The notes: generated by a model not told the origin, from the letters alone. Counted from the first letter of the stretch, positions 1 to 8,878 are shown. The stretch: DNA of 64,000 bases from an uncultured bacterium (GCA_900319365.1 ONOE01000002.1:1-64000); one strand, 5' to 3'. Program-made: numbers and translations.

Positions 1-50
1 GTCTGTCCTTTCTTTTTCTTGTTTCCTATATTCTTCATGTCGGCAACCAT
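1..50 (-). CDS. Possible 5' end of a gene running off the window
   Basis: On the minus strand an ATG at 50 opens a frame that continues past base 1 and reads MVADMKNIGNKKKKGQ; an in-frame ATG at 38 is an alternative start. I see no convincing Shine-Dalgarno sequence. Sixteen residues are too few for identification, so this is only a possible gene start with a basic N-terminus. Confidence 0.25.
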   Translation of the reverse strand, partial: MVADMKNIGNKKKKGQ

Positions 51-78
51 GGTGCTAAACTTTAACACATGTTTTATT

Positions 79-152
79 CATGTTAAGAAATTGTTACAAA
101 AGCTCCGGAAAAGCCCGAAAAACCGCCATGGCAACATGTTAAGACATGTTAC
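79..152. repeat. Repeated CATGTTAAG / CATGTTAC motifs, possible operator
   Basis: CATGTTAAG occurs at 79-87 and again at 135-143, followed by TTGTTAC (91-97) and CATGTTAC (145-152) respectively. The second copy also forms the symmetric arrangement ACATGT-TAAG-ACATGT. It lies just upstream of the possible minus-strand gene start at 50, so an operator is conceivable. No regulator can be assigned. Confidence 0.3.
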
Positions 153-196
153 GACGACAGTTTTTATTAATAAAAATAGGTCTAAGTAATATAAAT

Positions 197-1621
197 TTAT
201 TTCAAAACTTCAATAAATTCATAGTCGGTTAAATAAGGTAAATGTTCTTTTGTTATAAGTTCGCCGGGAAGCAAAATCGAAATTCCCGGAGGACATTCGG
301 CGATTACTTCTCCTGACAGTCTGCCTACGGCATCTTCTTTTTTGATAATTTCTTTATTTGAGAAGAATGCTTCTCGCAGGTTCTTTTTGATAATCGGAAC
401 AAGCATCGGCATGTGTTTTTTATTTTCAAGATAGTAGATGTCTTTGTATTCATTCTGGTCAATTTTGTGTAAGCATTGCGCAAGGTATTTAAAATCTGAC
501 AATTTATTGCCGATGTTGCTTAAAATAAGCAATCCCTCATCGCTAGCGCTCTCAACTTCAATCCCGAAATCTATTTCTAAAATGGATTCCAATCTTTTCC
601 CTGACAAGCCGTCAGCTTTAATAAAGATTTTTGTAACATCTGTTTTGTACCCGAAATCGGATTTTAATTGATGAATATGCTTCATTTTATCGACTTCGGA
701 ACGTAAATATTTTGCGTTTGAAATGGCTTTATTTAATTGGCGCTGTCCTTTTTTAGACTGCAAGTGGGCTCTTGATGCATCTAAACTTGCCAAAAGCAGC
801 AAAGACGGACTTGTTGTATGTAAAAGCATTAAAGCCTGTTCAATGTCTTCTTCATTGACCGATGAATTTTTATTAATATGCAGCATTGAAGATTGGCTCA
901 TACTTCCGCCTGTTTTGTGAAGTGAATGAACTACTATATCTGCTCCGAGTTTTAGCGAGGAGTCGGGCAATTTCGGATTAAAGTTCCACAAACATCCATG
1001 AGCCTCGTCAACAACAAGCGGAACGTTATATTTTTTGCATATTTCGGAAATCGATTTAACATCTGATACAACCCCCTCGTAAGTCGGGTTTGTAATCCAT
1101 ACAAGCGATACATCATTATGCTTTTTTAATAAATTTTCAATATCATTAGGGTTAACACTCCCCCAAAGTCCCCAGTTGGAAAGTTTCTCGGGTAAAACCC
1201 ACAGCGGGTCTGCTCCTGAAATTATTAATCCTGTCAAAACAGAGCGATGGCAATTCCTGTTTACGATTACTTTTTGCCCTTTTTTAGTTAAACCCATTGC
1301 AATGGCAAGGTTTCCTATAGTCGAACCGTTTAATAAAAAGAACGTCCTTTTTGCGCCGAATGCTTTTGCCGCAAGTTCTTCAGCTTCTTTTATAGGTCCT
1401 GTTGCGGGGGTAAGAGTACCTAAATTATCAAATTCATCTGTTGTGTCAAGCTGCAGCGCTTTTTTGCCTATAAGGTTTTTAAATTCGGGCAGAACTCCGA
1501 GTCCTTTTGTATGTCCGGGGATATGAAATTGATAAGTCGGATGTTCATAAGCTTTTTTTAAAGCTTCAACAATCGGGGCATGTATTTCTGTTTTTTGTTT
1601 TTCATTGATTTTATTTTTCAT
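197..1621 (-). CDS. Orn/Lys/Arg decarboxylase family protein (PLP enzyme)
   Basis: A predicted fold-type I, PLP-dependent amino acid decarboxylase of 474 residues, in the group that makes polyamine precursors from arginine, lysine or ornithine. Visible landmarks are HIPGHTKG near the N-terminus, DEAHG in the middle, and the PLP-lysine context HSLHKTGGSMSQ. The length matches the shorter Bacillus-type family, which lacks the wing domain of the large enterobacterial enzymes. The frame is open 37 codons further upstream, but that part is hydrophobic and unrelated, and a -10-like TATATT sits exactly 6 nt before the ATG at 1621, so 1621 is preferred (leaderless). It is divergent from the barrel-like protein at 1682. 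Substrate cannot be told from sequence alone. Confidence 0.88.
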   Translation of the reverse strand: MKNKINEKQKTEIHAPIVEALKKAYEHPTYQFHIPGHTKGLGVLPEFKNLIGKKALQLDTTDEFDNLGTLTPATGPIKEAEELAAKAFGAKRTFFLLNGSTIGNLAIAMGLTKKGQKVIVNRNCHRSVLTGLIISGADPLWVLPEKLSNWGLWGSVNPNDIENLLKKHNDVSLVWITNPTYEGVVSDVKSISEICKKYNVPLVVDEAHGCLWNFNPKLPDSSLKLGADIVVHSLHKTGGSMSQSSMLHINKNSSVNEEDIEQALMLLHTTSPSLLLLASLDASRAHLQSKKGQRQLNKAISNAKYLRSEVDKMKHIHQLKSDFGYKTDVTKIFIKADGLSGKRLESILEIDFGIEVESASDEGLLILSNIGNKLSDFKYLAQCLHKIDQNEYKDIYYLENKKHMPMLVPIIKKNLREAFFSNKEIIKKEDAVGRLSGEVIAECPPGISILLPGELITKEHLPYLTDYEFIEVLK

Positions 1622-1627
1622 AACAAA

Positions 1628-1636
1628 AATATACAA
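1628..1636 (-). promoter_or_regulatory. -10 element for a leaderless start
   Basis: On the minus strand TTG-TATATT is followed by exactly six bases (TTTGTT) and then the ATG at 1621. That spacing puts the predicted transcription start on the A of the start codon. There is no Shine-Dalgarno sequence. Confidence 0.5.
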
Positions 1637-1666
1637 TAAAAAAATGACTAAATCTATATAAGTATA

Positions 1667-1675
1667 TGTTATAAT
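1667..1675 (+). promoter_or_regulatory. Extended -10 for a leaderless start
   Basis: TGT-TATAAT, a textbook extended -10, is followed by six bases (TAATAA) and then the ATG at 1682. The transcript is predicted to begin at or next to the start codon. No Shine-Dalgarno sequence is present. Confidence 0.6.
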
Positions 1676-1681
1676 TAATAA

Positions 1682-2917
1682 ATGAAGAAGTTTTTTGTAA
1701 TAGCTGTGATTTTGGTTCTTTTTCAATTTCAAAACTGCGCAAAAGCCGAAAATGAATATCTTACGCAGGAAATGTTAAATACCGAACAGGAGAATGAATT
1801 AACTCTTGGGGAATTTGCTTCACCTGTTGATGACGATAAAGACGATGTCCCCGATAGTGTCGAATCAGAATTTAGGGTCTTTGATGAACTCGGCAAAAAT
1901 CCAGCACCCAAAGAAGAAACTTTTTTGCAAAGAATACTTAAAACAAAAATAACAAGAACTGATATCCCCTCATATTTATTAAAAGACGAATTAACTTTTA
2001 CTCATAAGTATGGCAAAACTGAGTTTTATGCGGGGCACAGAGGCTCTTTATCTTCGTTTTTTGCGCCTCATCACTATACAACAAATTATGATGATTTAGC
2101 TACGGAATTCGGTTTTCAAGGTACAACTCAAAATAACAGGTATGATTACAGATTCAGTATTTTGCCTATAGTTGATCACGGAAAAAATTATGTTGATTAT
2201 ATGTGGGGGGATTTATTTATAACGGATAATATTATCCCTCACCACAAAATACAGATCGGTCGTTCAAGAGGACAGGTCGGAATTGAGGGCGGTATGTCTA
2301 CATATACATTGCCTTTTGTTCAACGCTCTCAAATTGCAAGAAATTTCGGGAATTTAAGAACCACATCAATTAAGCTTATCGGTAATTATAATTATGCCGA
2401 TTACAGTTTGTCTGTCGGTTCATCGGGGCGTTACTTTACAAGCGGAATGCCGGGAGCTGATTTTATCGGCTGGCTAAATGTTAAACCGTTCGGGTCTGAT
2501 GATGGCAAATTAGGCAGATTAACCGTCGGTGGCGGGTTAAATTCGGGTCATAACAGGTTTAATTATAATGTAGGAACAATTTATATAGGCTATAAACATA
2601 AAAGACTGTGGACAAATTTTGAAGCGGCTATTGCAGACGGTTACAACGGCGGTGCTGCATTAAGCAATAAAAAGGCATCGGGTATGGCGTATACCCTCGG
2701 GTTGAAATTAAATCCGCATTTACAGGTAATCGCCAGAGTCGACCATTTTGATCCCAATAGAAAAGTTTCGCATAATTCTATTCAAGAGTATACGGCAGGT
2801 ATAAACTGGTTTATTCGAGGTCAGGCGTTGAGATTTGTTCTCAATTATGTATACTGCAAAAATCAGGCAACTAAAGACAGCCACAAAATATTTCTCGGCA
2901 CCCAAATATTATTATAA
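1682..2917 (+). CDS. Exported outer-membrane barrel-like protein
   Basis: 411 residues with a Sec signal peptide (MKKFFVIAVILVLFQF...KAEN). An acidic segment around residues 56-65, DDDKDDVPDS, resembles the calcium-binding repeats of thrombospondin type 3/OmpA linkers. From about residue 100 to the end the chain alternates polar and aromatic residues with many Gly/Asn/Tyr strands, ending in ...IFLGTQILL, as expected of an outer-membrane beta-barrel. I infer an outer-membrane protein or porin but recognise no specific family. The Cys at the end of the signal region (QNC) is not in a good lipobox. The start is supported by the extended -10 six bases upstream. It is divergent from the decarboxylase gene. 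Confidence 0.7.
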   Translation: MKKFFVIAVILVLFQFQNCAKAENEYLTQEMLNTEQENELTLGEFASPVDDDKDDVPDSVESEFRVFDELGKNPAPKEETFLQRILKTKITRTDIPSYLLKDELTFTHKYGKTEFYAGHRGSLSSFFAPHHYTTNYDDLATEFGFQGTTQNNRYDYRFSILPIVDHGKNYVDYMWGDLFITDNIIPHHKIQIGRSRGQVGIEGGMSTYTLPFVQRSQIARNFGNLRTTSIKLIGNYNYADYSLSVGSSGRYFTSGMPGADFIGWLNVKPFGSDDGKLGRLTVGGGLNSGHNRFNYNVGTIYIGYKHKRLWTNFEAAIADGYNGGAALSNKKASGMAYTLGLKLNPHLQVIARVDHFDPNRKVSHNSIQEYTAGINWFIRGQALRFVLNYVYCKNQATKDSHKIFLGTQILL

Positions 2918-3005
2918 TTATTCTATATATCAAACTCTTTTTATCCGAAATGACAAGTTTTGCAAGTTATGATATTATAATATTAATATATAGGGTAATA
3001 AGATT

Positions 3006-3941
3006 ATGAAAAAATTTATGATATCGGCTGTGCTTGTTGCGTTTACAATGTGTGCGGCTTTCGGAGCAAAATATACTGTTAATACATCGGGCGTTGTTAA
3101 AAATTCAGGCAAAGTCCAAACTCAGGTAGGCAACACTATTAACCAGAATTATTTCAACAACTATTCCGCATCTGATTATGTAAATCAAAGTACCGTAAAT
3201 AACGGCGATAGCGCTATAGTTGAAATCGTTATGGATTATTCGGGGAGTATGGCAAACTGGATTGACGTTGCAAAGCGTTCTATGGCATCAATTGTTGCCC
3301 AAATTCCGACTTCCACAAAACTCGGGTTTAGGGTTTTCGGTCATGATAATTACGGCAGCAACCCCAGATTCGGTACAACAATTCAGGAAGTTACCAAACT
3401 TGTTAAAAAAGGAAATAAGATTAAAGTCGTAACCCAGCAAAGTCCTCTTGGCAGAACATCAGGTGTTTGTGCGGCGACAAAGCAGGTTGCACCTATCAGA
3501 AGTGCCAATGCATACAATTTAATAAACGGTATGAATTCGGTTGATATAGGTGGAGCAACCCCTTTGGTTTATGCTTTGGATAGAGCCGTATATCAGGACT
3601 TTGCAACACTTGATCAATCTTTACCAAAGAAAATAGTTTTAATAACCGACGGCGGAGAAAATTGCGGCGGCAACCCTTGCGAATTTGCAAAGCGTTTAAT
3701 GACTAAAAGATCAGATGTTCATATTGATGTAGTGCTTGTTTCATCGTATTCAAAATCTTTAACTTGCCTTGCATCGACAACGGGCGGTCATTTTTATAAC
3801 ATAAATAATTTATCTGATTTTTCATCAACAGTAAATCGTTCAATACAATCTAAACCGACAAAAACTCCTGACACCTCATTGAACGGTCAAACCCAAAACG
3901 GTCAGAATTACGAATTTATCAATATGGACGATGATGAATAA
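3006..3941 (+). CDS. Secreted von Willebrand factor A (VWA) domain protein
   Basis: 311 residues with a signal peptide (residues 1-21). The VWA domain spans roughly 70-270 and has the full MIDAS set: DYSGS (residues 77-81, the DxSxS motif), a Thr in GGATPLVYA, and an Asp in ITDGGENCGG. These normally bind a divalent cation and ligand. Several Cys in the domain suggest disulfides, consistent with a periplasmic or surface location. The tail is Thr/Asn/Gln-rich and ends in DDDE. The start is preceded by AGGGTAATAAGATT. A strong terminator follows. It is probably a binding or adhesion protein; the ligand is unknown. Confidence 0.85.
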   Translation: MKKFMISAVLVAFTMCAAFGAKYTVNTSGVVKNSGKVQTQVGNTINQNYFNNYSASDYVNQSTVNNGDSAIVEIVMDYSGSMANWIDVAKRSMASIVAQIPTSTKLGFRVFGHDNYGSNPRFGTTIQEVTKLVKKGNKIKVVTQQSPLGRTSGVCAATKQVAPIRSANAYNLINGMNSVDIGGATPLVYALDRAVYQDFATLDQSLPKKIVLITDGGENCGGNPCEFAKRLMTKRSDVHIDVVLVSSYSKSLTCLASTTGGHFYNINNLSDFSSTVNRSIQSKPTKTPDTSLNGQTQNGQNYEFINMDDDE

Positions 3942-3968
3942 ATCCGTATAAACATTTAATTTAGATAT

Positions 3969-4001
3969 AAAAGAGTTGTATTTTGTTTATACAACTCTTT
4001 T
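3969..4001 (+). terminator. Rho-independent terminator after the VWA gene
   Basis: Perfect 12-bp stem (3969-3980 with 3990-4001) around a 9-nt loop. The 3' arm ends in CTTTT, followed by a weak AATATTTCTT tract. Confidence 0.8.
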
Positions 4002-4031
4002 AATATTTCTTAACAAAACTAATTCATAAAA

Positions 4032-4063
4032 GCAATTTCGCAACAATAAAAAACTTTATATAA
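4032..4063 (+). promoter_or_regulatory. GCAATT-N19-TATATAA promoter-like module (copy 1)
   Basis: GCAATT at 4032-4037 and TATATAA at 4057-4063 are separated by 19 nt, and the downstream bases read ATACAGGGG. The same arrangement and spacing occurs four more times in the window. It lies 37 nt before the ATG of the gene at 4101. Confidence 0.65.
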
Positions 4064-4100
4064 ATACAGGGGATAATATAAAGTTATTGCGAGGAAAATT

Positions 4101-5219
4101 ATGGGAATTGGTACAATTGCATTAAATGTTTTAAAAGCTATACCAAGATATGCATTTAGTGACGGGTGTTCCGTTATAACAAAAGCAAGAAAAGGCGTTA
4201 GGGTTGCAAATCCTAAAGCAGGTTACAGCATATTCAGTCATCCTATTGAAAAAGGCAAAGCAGGTTTAACCGCACTTAAAAAAGACCTTTTAAAAGCAGG
4301 GACTAAAAAAACTGTTTGGCAAAGCATAACAAGTTTTGCTAAATCATTTGTTACAAAACCGAAAGCAGGAATTAGAGCCGCTAAAATTGCAGCGGCAAAA
4401 GCTGGTAAAACTGCAAGCTTCTGGGCAAAAGCAGGCGGAGCATTAAAAGGCTTAGGCAAAGTATGTAAAAAATTACCTATCATCGGTACCGTTTTAACAG
4501 TCGGTTTTGAAATCCCCGATGTAGTTAAAGCTTTCACTCATAAAGACGGCGGTTTCGTTGAGGGAATGAAACAAATCGGTAAATCAGCATTAAAAATCGG
4601 CGTTGGTGCAGGTTTATGTGCTGTCGGCACGGCAATCGGCGGTCCTGTTGTAGGTGCTTTGGCATGGGCTGCAGGTGATTGGATTGTAGATAAAGTTACC
4701 GGCGGTTCATTCTCTGAAAACCATCCTGATGAAAACGTAGCAGCTGATGCAACAAGACAAACTATAGATTTAAGACCTCAAGAAACTCAAGATGAACAAA
4801 CCTCTCAAGGCTCGGCAACAGAAAGTGCTGAAGTTTCAGACAATACTTCTTCAACATCTTCAACTTCAACTGATACCGATAATAATACAGATACAGACAA
4901 TACAGATGATAATGAAACAACAGATACTCAATCATCAGATGATACAACAACTCAACAGACTCAAGGTTCTGATGATACTCAAACTCAACAGGCTGGCACA
5001 AATCCTCAAGTATTTTCAAATAACCCGTTTGCATTCGGCTTAGGTACAACAACTACCAACCCGTTTATGATGGGCGGGGTTCCGACAATGGGAACTACTC
5101 CGTTATTCGGAATGGGTTTCAATTCCGGAGTTGATGCCTACACAGGTTCATTAGTTCAATCAGGTGAGAATATCTTCGAAAAGTACCCGATGGGATATAC
5201 ATTCCAATACATAGGCTAA
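4101..5219 (+). CDS. Unrecognised low-complexity protein with a glycine-rich hydrophobic core
   Basis: 372 residues, no recognised family and no signal peptide. The N-terminal 140 residues are basic and rich in Ala/Lys. A Gly/Ala-rich hydrophobic stretch around residues 165-200 (VGAGLCAVGTAIGGPVVGAL) resembles a glycine-zipper membrane segment. Residues 220-310 are a Thr/Ser/Asp/Gln-rich linker, and the C-terminus is Phe/Met/Gly/Asn-Pro-rich (NPFAFGLG, NPFMMGG). The architecture resembles the proteins at 41157 and 21435. The start has a good Shine-Dalgarno (GAGGAAAATT). The GCAATT-N19-TATATAA module lies upstream and a strong terminator downstream, so it is a single-gene unit. It could be a surface or secreted protein; function unknown. 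Confidence 0.8.
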   Translation: MGIGTIALNVLKAIPRYAFSDGCSVITKARKGVRVANPKAGYSIFSHPIEKGKAGLTALKKDLLKAGTKKTVWQSITSFAKSFVTKPKAGIRAAKIAAAKAGKTASFWAKAGGALKGLGKVCKKLPIIGTVLTVGFEIPDVVKAFTHKDGGFVEGMKQIGKSALKIGVGAGLCAVGTAIGGPVVGALAWAAGDWIVDKVTGGSFSENHPDENVAADATRQTIDLRPQETQDEQTSQGSATESAEVSDNTSSTSSTSTDTDNNTDTDNTDDNETTDTQSSDDTTTQQTQGSDDTQTQQAGTNPQVFSNNPFAFGLGTTTTNPFMMGGVPTMGTTPLFGMGFNSGVDAYTGSLVQSGENIFEKYPMGYTFQYIG

Positions 5220-5239
5220 TAGTAAGAATGAAGTCAAAC

Positions 5240-5271
5240 AAAAAGAACCTTTTTAATTAAAGGTTCTTTTT
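5240..5271. terminator. Bidirectional terminator
   Basis: Perfect 13-bp stem (5240-5252 with 5259-5271) with a 6-nt loop. A-rich and T-rich arm ends allow termination of both the gene at 4101 and the convergent small gene at 5305. Confidence 0.85.
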
Positions 5272-5304
5272 GTATTGTTTAGGTTCGGTTTTTATTTTAA
5301 ATCT

Positions 5305-5478
5305 TTAAATCCCGCAAGCGTAAAATTCTCTTTCTGCTGCAATTGTTGTGCATTCAAGCAATTGGGATAAGAAATTCTCAATCAAATTTTCTACCTCTTT
5401 CACATCAGCCTTAATTGCGTTAAATTCTTTTTCTTTTGCTTCTCTTTTTGCGTTTTCAAAAATTGTGTCTTGATACAT
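5305..5478 (-). CDS. Small acidic/helical protein, 57 aa, unrecognised
   Basis: A minus-strand frame from ATG at 5478 to TAA at 5305 reads MYQDTIFENAKREAKEKEF..., and ends EREFYACGI. It is predicted to be almost wholly helical and charged, with two Cys. A clear Shine-Dalgarno (GAGGAG, 8 nt before ATG) and a shared terminator support it as a real gene. It fills the otherwise empty stretch 5220-5632. No function can be assigned. Confidence 0.65.
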   Translation of the reverse strand: MYQDTIFENAKREAKEKEFNAIKADVKEVENLIENFLSQLLECTTIAAEREFYACGI

Positions 5479-5632
5479 AAACTATAACTCCTCATTATTT
5501 ATGACAAATATATATTCGTCCTTTTTTATTTAAATCTTTAGGAATATAAATTTTTTGTTACAAAATTTCATCTTTAGTGGAACTTTGATTTATTCTACAG
5601 TAGAATAGTATTAACTTGTACAGAGGAAAGAA

Positions 5633-6469
5633 ATGAGTAGTGATTTTGGTTTAACAAGTTATAATTTTTATTCAAGCCGCAGAGAAATGGAACTTATCTC
5701 TAAAATTGTTTACTCCTTGAATAAAATACTTGAAGAGGATAAAAAAGAAGATCAACCGTTATTTTTGAAAATATCGGATACTTTGATAATGGATATTGCA
5801 AGAAAAGTCGTTCAAGACAAAAAGAGAACTTTTCTTATAGGTATTACGGGGGAAAGTGCATCGGGCAAAACCGTTTTTGTTGACAATACCGTTAAAGCTT
5901 GCGTTAAAGATAACACTCAAGGAATTTACACCGTAATAAGATGTGATGATTATTACAAAGATACTTCAAAAGAGTTAAAAGAAGCAGGCTCTTATGAAGA
6001 ATTATTCAAAACAGGATTCAGTTTTGACACTCCTGATGCTATAAATTTGGATTTGATGCAAAAGCATCTTGTTGCATTAAAAGAGGGTTTAACAATAAAA
6101 TCCCCCAAGTACAACTTTGTAACTTGTGAATCAAAACCCGACGGAGATTTAAAACAGCCCGCAAAAGTTATTTTAACAGAAGGGCTTTATGTTTTAAACG
6201 AGGGATTGCGTGATATTATGGACGTTAAAGTCTATGTCTTTACTCCTTTAGAAGTAATTAAACAAAGATGGTATAAAAGAGCGAAAGAACGTGGTAAAGA
6301 AGGTAAAGCTGCCGATTTGCAATTTGCTGACGTTAACAGAACGGCACAACAATATATTCGTCCGACATACCAAATTTCTGATGCCATAATAAACGGCATG
6401 GTTAGTCAGGAATACATCCAAGATATTACTGACAGAATCTTTAAAACATTAAGAGATATTGTTGAATAG
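5633..6469 (+). CDS. Uridine kinase / phosphoribulokinase-family P-loop kinase
   Basis: 278 residues. The P-loop GITGESASGKT is near residue 70, followed by the family hallmarks RCDDYYKD and FDTPDAINLDLM and a TEGLYVLNEGLRD segment (Walker B/lid region), as in uridine kinases that phosphorylate uridine and cytidine. About 60 residues precede the P-loop, longer than in Udk (about 210 residues), so a different nucleoside or sugar substrate is possible. Start chosen at ATG 5633 after AGAGGAAAGAA. It is monocistronic and ends at a strong terminator. Family assignment is firm, substrate uncertain. Confidence 0.82.
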   Translation: MSSDFGLTSYNFYSSRREMELISKIVYSLNKILEEDKKEDQPLFLKISDTLIMDIARKVVQDKKRTFLIGITGESASGKTVFVDNTVKACVKDNTQGIYTVIRCDDYYKDTSKELKEAGSYEELFKTGFSFDTPDAINLDLMQKHLVALKEGLTIKSPKYNFVTCESKPDGDLKQPAKVILTEGLYVLNEGLRDIMDVKVYVFTPLEVIKQRWYKRAKERGKEGKAADLQFADVNRTAQQYIRPTYQISDAIINGMVSQEYIQDITDRIFKTLRDIVE

Positions 6470-6500
6470 TTTATAAGATATAATAAATAAAGATTAATAA

Positions 6501-6527
6501 GGCGGCATTTTTACTAAAAATGCCGCC
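6501..6527. terminator. Bidirectional terminator
   Basis: GC-rich 12-bp stem, GGCGGCATTTTT (6501-6512) with its complement (6516-6527), and a 3-nt loop. It is placed between the convergent kinase gene and the small Cys-rich gene. Confidence 0.85.
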
Positions 6528-6533
6528 TTTAAT

Positions 6534-6833
6534 TTAAAATGCTCTTTTGCATCCAGCGCAATTTGTCTGTTCCATGTAAATCGGTTTAACGGGTGCTGCG
6601 CATCCGCAGGGTGTACCTCTGCGAATAATTTTTACTCCATGCAATTTTTCGCATTTTGTAAGTCTTTGTTTTTGACATCTTTCTACCTTGCAGCCGCAGC
6701 CGTTCTCGCCAAAGCCCCGACCGAAATTCGTAAACGGATTTAGACTGCCTAAACCGTCATAGCTCCATGCAAATGCGCCTTGAGGGATTCCTAAGAATGC
6801 AATTAATGCAATAAGTGAAAATATCTTTTTCAT
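6534..6833 (-). CDS. Small secreted cysteine-rich protein
   Basis: 99 residues from ATG 6833, chosen because AAGGAGGTC lies at ideal spacing upstream and a signal peptide begins there (MKKIFSLIALIAFLGIPQGAFA). The mature protein (about 77 residues) has eight Cys arranged as CGC, C, C, CGC and CAGC plus many basic residues, suggesting a disulfide-bonded or metal-binding exported peptide. No family is recognised. Confidence 0.8.
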   Translation of the reverse strand: MKKIFSLIALIAFLGIPQGAFAWSYDGLGSLNPFTNFGRGFGENGCGCKVERCQKQRLTKCEKLHGVKIIRRGTPCGCAAPVKPIYMEQTNCAGCKRAF

Positions 6834-6936
6834 AAATTGACCTCCTTGTGTGTGATACACAAATATTTTATAAATTTTAAAGGTGATTTACATTGATAAG
6901 ACAGGTTATCTATAATAGCCGAAAAGTAGTAAATAA

Positions 6937-6976
6937 AAAAAACGAGGTGTTGAATTAAATCAAAACCTCGTTTTTT
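6937..6976 (-). terminator. Terminator of the SLH-protein gene
   Basis: Perfect 12-bp stem (6937-6948 with 6965-6976; core ACGAGGT/ACCTCGT) around a 16-nt loop. On the minus strand the stem ends in a T-run. Confidence 0.8.
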
Positions 6977-6998
6977 ACATTAGTTGTAATGTTGTTTA

Positions 6999-8267
6999 CT
7001 ACTTAGCGATAGAGGAATCATCAATTAAGATAACTTGAATTTGTTCGCCTTCTTTAGCAACATAGTTCAAACCGGGTGTAACGAAACCGGTGATTAAACC
7101 AACACCAGCACCAACAGGAGTACCGATTGCAACACCTGTACCTACTTTATCAGGTTTCGGAATGAATGAGAAACCAACACCTGCGCCGGTACCAACAGCT
7201 GTACCACCAACCGTGTACAATGCAACTTTACCTGCTGTCATCCAAGGACCTTCTTTCAAAGCATAATCTTTGTAGAAAGGTTTAGCGTTCATATCAACAG
7301 TTTTTCCGTTAGGAAGAACTACTTTATTGATTTGAGTATAAACTCTTGCGTTCTTGTTCCACCATTGAGGGTCTTGAATGTTCAAAACTGTTCCGTAGAA
7401 TTTAGAACCTGCAGGGAACAATGTAGTTCCTTCTTCTGTTACGATGTCTTCAGGGTTAGTGAATGTCACAGAATCTCCTGCTGCATGTAATTTAGATTTG
7501 AATTGTTCGGTAAATTGAATTTCTAATACGTTACCTTCTTTAACAATGTTTCTCATATTAGTAACTGTTACTTCATTGCAAGGAGCTTTCTTAGTAACAT
7601 TTAAGTGCTCTGTACCTAAAACTTTTTCATTTTTGTATTGAGCTTTTACTAAATCTAATCTTTGGCTTAATCTGTATAACAATACAGCAGCTTCAGCTCT
7701 TGTTAATTCTTCGGTCGGTCTTAATTCATTTTCGTTAGGGTGGTTAACATAGATGCCGTAAGATAATGTTTTAGCATAAACATTTTTAGCCCAAGCGGGA
7801 ACTTTAGCTGCATCTTTGTATTTAGAAACGATTTTTGAATCAACTGTACCATCAATTGTGATATGGCTGATAACTGATTGAGCTTCATCTCTCAAGATAG
7901 AACCGTTCGGTCTGAATGTTCCGTCAGGATATCCGTAAACCAAACCGATTTGTTGAGATCTTGCGACTGCATCATGACCTGCACCTGATTTAGCAACATC
8001 GCTGTAAGGAACTTTTACATTGATAGCTGCGTTGCTTTGACCTAAAACTTTTAATAAAGCAGTAACGAAATCAACTCTGGAGATTTTTTCTTCAGGTCTG
8101 AAGTTACCTGCATTTAAAAACATAACTGAATCGTTTACAACACTAGCGATTTCAGTTTGAGCCCAGTAATTTTGTGCTACATCTTTGATTCCTGCATAAG
8201 CAAATGCACCTGATGTAGTAATTGAAAGCATACCTGCTACTAATAAGCCTGCTAATAATTTTTTCAT
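6999..8267 (-). CDS. SLH-domain surface protein
   Basis: 422 residues with a signal peptide (1-23). Three S-layer homology repeats follow: about 24-78 (ends FRPEEKISRVDFVTALL), 86-140 (YGYPDGTFRPNGSILRDEA) and 148-205 (ELRPTEELTRAEAAVLLYR). These normally bind pyruvylated or secondary cell-wall polymer, or peptidoglycan in cyanobacterial-type envelopes. Residues 230-340 look beta-rich and unrecognised. The C-terminal 80 residues contain two Gly/Val/Ala stretches of glycine-zipper type. Compared with cyanobacterial SLH-OprB porins it is shorter and I see no clear OprB domain. It has its own promoter region (TAGTAGAAA start region near 8290) and terminator, and is likely highly expressed. Confidence 0.88.
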   Translation of the reverse strand: MKKLLAGLLVAGMLSITTSGAFAYAGIKDVAQNYWAQTEIASVVNDSVMFLNAGNFRPEEKISRVDFVTALLKVLGQSNAAINVKVPYSDVAKSGAGHDAVARSQQIGLVYGYPDGTFRPNGSILRDEAQSVISHITIDGTVDSKIVSKYKDAAKVPAWAKNVYAKTLSYGIYVNHPNENELRPTEELTRAEAAVLLYRLSQRLDLVKAQYKNEKVLGTEHLNVTKKAPCNEVTVTNMRNIVKEGNVLEIQFTEQFKSKLHAAGDSVTFTNPEDIVTEEGTTLFPAGSKFYGTVLNIQDPQWWNKNARVYTQINKVVLPNGKTVDMNAKPFYKDYALKEGPWMTAGKVALYTVGGTAVGTGAGVGFSFIPKPDKVGTGVAIGTPVGAGVGLITGFVTPGLNYVAKEGEQIQVILIDDSSIAK

Positions 8268-8382
8268 TTTTTTACTTCCTCTTTCTTTTCTACTACTTAT
8301 AGTAAACCAACATCGCCATAATTATATTACAATTATTTCCAAATGTAAAGAGGTTTCAAATGAAAAATTTATCTTGATATTA

Positions 8383-8814
8383 CTAGTGTTTGAACACTTT
8401 TGCTAATTTTGTCTTTATAAATGTGAACGGTTTTTTGATGAAATTCCACACTTTGGTTAAGTGATTTTTAATATTCAATTTGGGCATGGAAATTTTGGGC
8501 ATTTTGACTTTTTTTAATTTTGATAACCCGATTCCGCCGCCGATTACCCCCGCAACTGCAATTGCTCCGAATAAAATCTTTTTCCATAAAGGATTATGAA
8601 CCAATTTACCGTCGGAATTTTCAAATGTATCCGTATCCGGGACATCTTTTAACTTAATATTTGGCGGAAGCAGGGAAATATTGTGCATCGGAATTTGCTC
8701 GGGTACGGGGTGTCCTACGTATCTGGGATTTTGTCCCAAAATAAATGCCGGCGCATCATAATCGATTACGCCCGATGCTGCACACCAATCCAATGCATTA
8801 ACCCAATTTTCCAT
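8383..8814 (-). CDS. Small single-span membrane protein, unrecognised
   Basis: 143 residues without a signal peptide. The first 70 residues are soluble and Pro/Asn-rich. One membrane segment (ILFGAIAVAGVIGGGIGL, about 81-98) is followed by a very Lys-rich tail (KKVKMPKISMPKLNIKNHL...). The Shine-Dalgarno AAAGGAATG precedes ATG 8814. It is driven by a GCAATT-N19-TATATAA module. The basic tail would face the cytoplasm or bind acidic polymers; function unknown. Confidence 0.7.
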   Translation of the reverse strand: MENWVNALDWCAASGVIDYDAPAFILGQNPRYVGHPVPEQIPMHNISLLPPNIKLKDVPDTDTFENSDGKLVHNPLWKKILFGAIAVAGVIGGGIGLSKLKKVKMPKISMPKLNIKNHLTKVWNFIKKPFTFIKTKLAKVFKH

Positions 8815-8846
8815 ATAAACATTCCTTTTACTTACATAACCTGTAT

Positions 8847-8878
8847 TTATATAAAGTATTTTTTTATAAAAAAATTGC
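8847..8878 (-). promoter_or_regulatory. GCAATT-N19-TATATAA promoter-like module (copy 2)
   Basis: On the minus strand GCAATT (8878-8873) and TATATAA (8853-8847) are 19 nt apart, followed by ATACAGG. Bases upstream of the -10 (ATACTT) match copies 3 and 4. Confidence 0.7.

Noticed and set aside
4762-5052. Minus-strand open frame opposite the low-complexity linker
   Set aside because: It is a shadow of the Thr/Asp/Gln-rich coding sequence, without a ribosome binding site or plausible composition.
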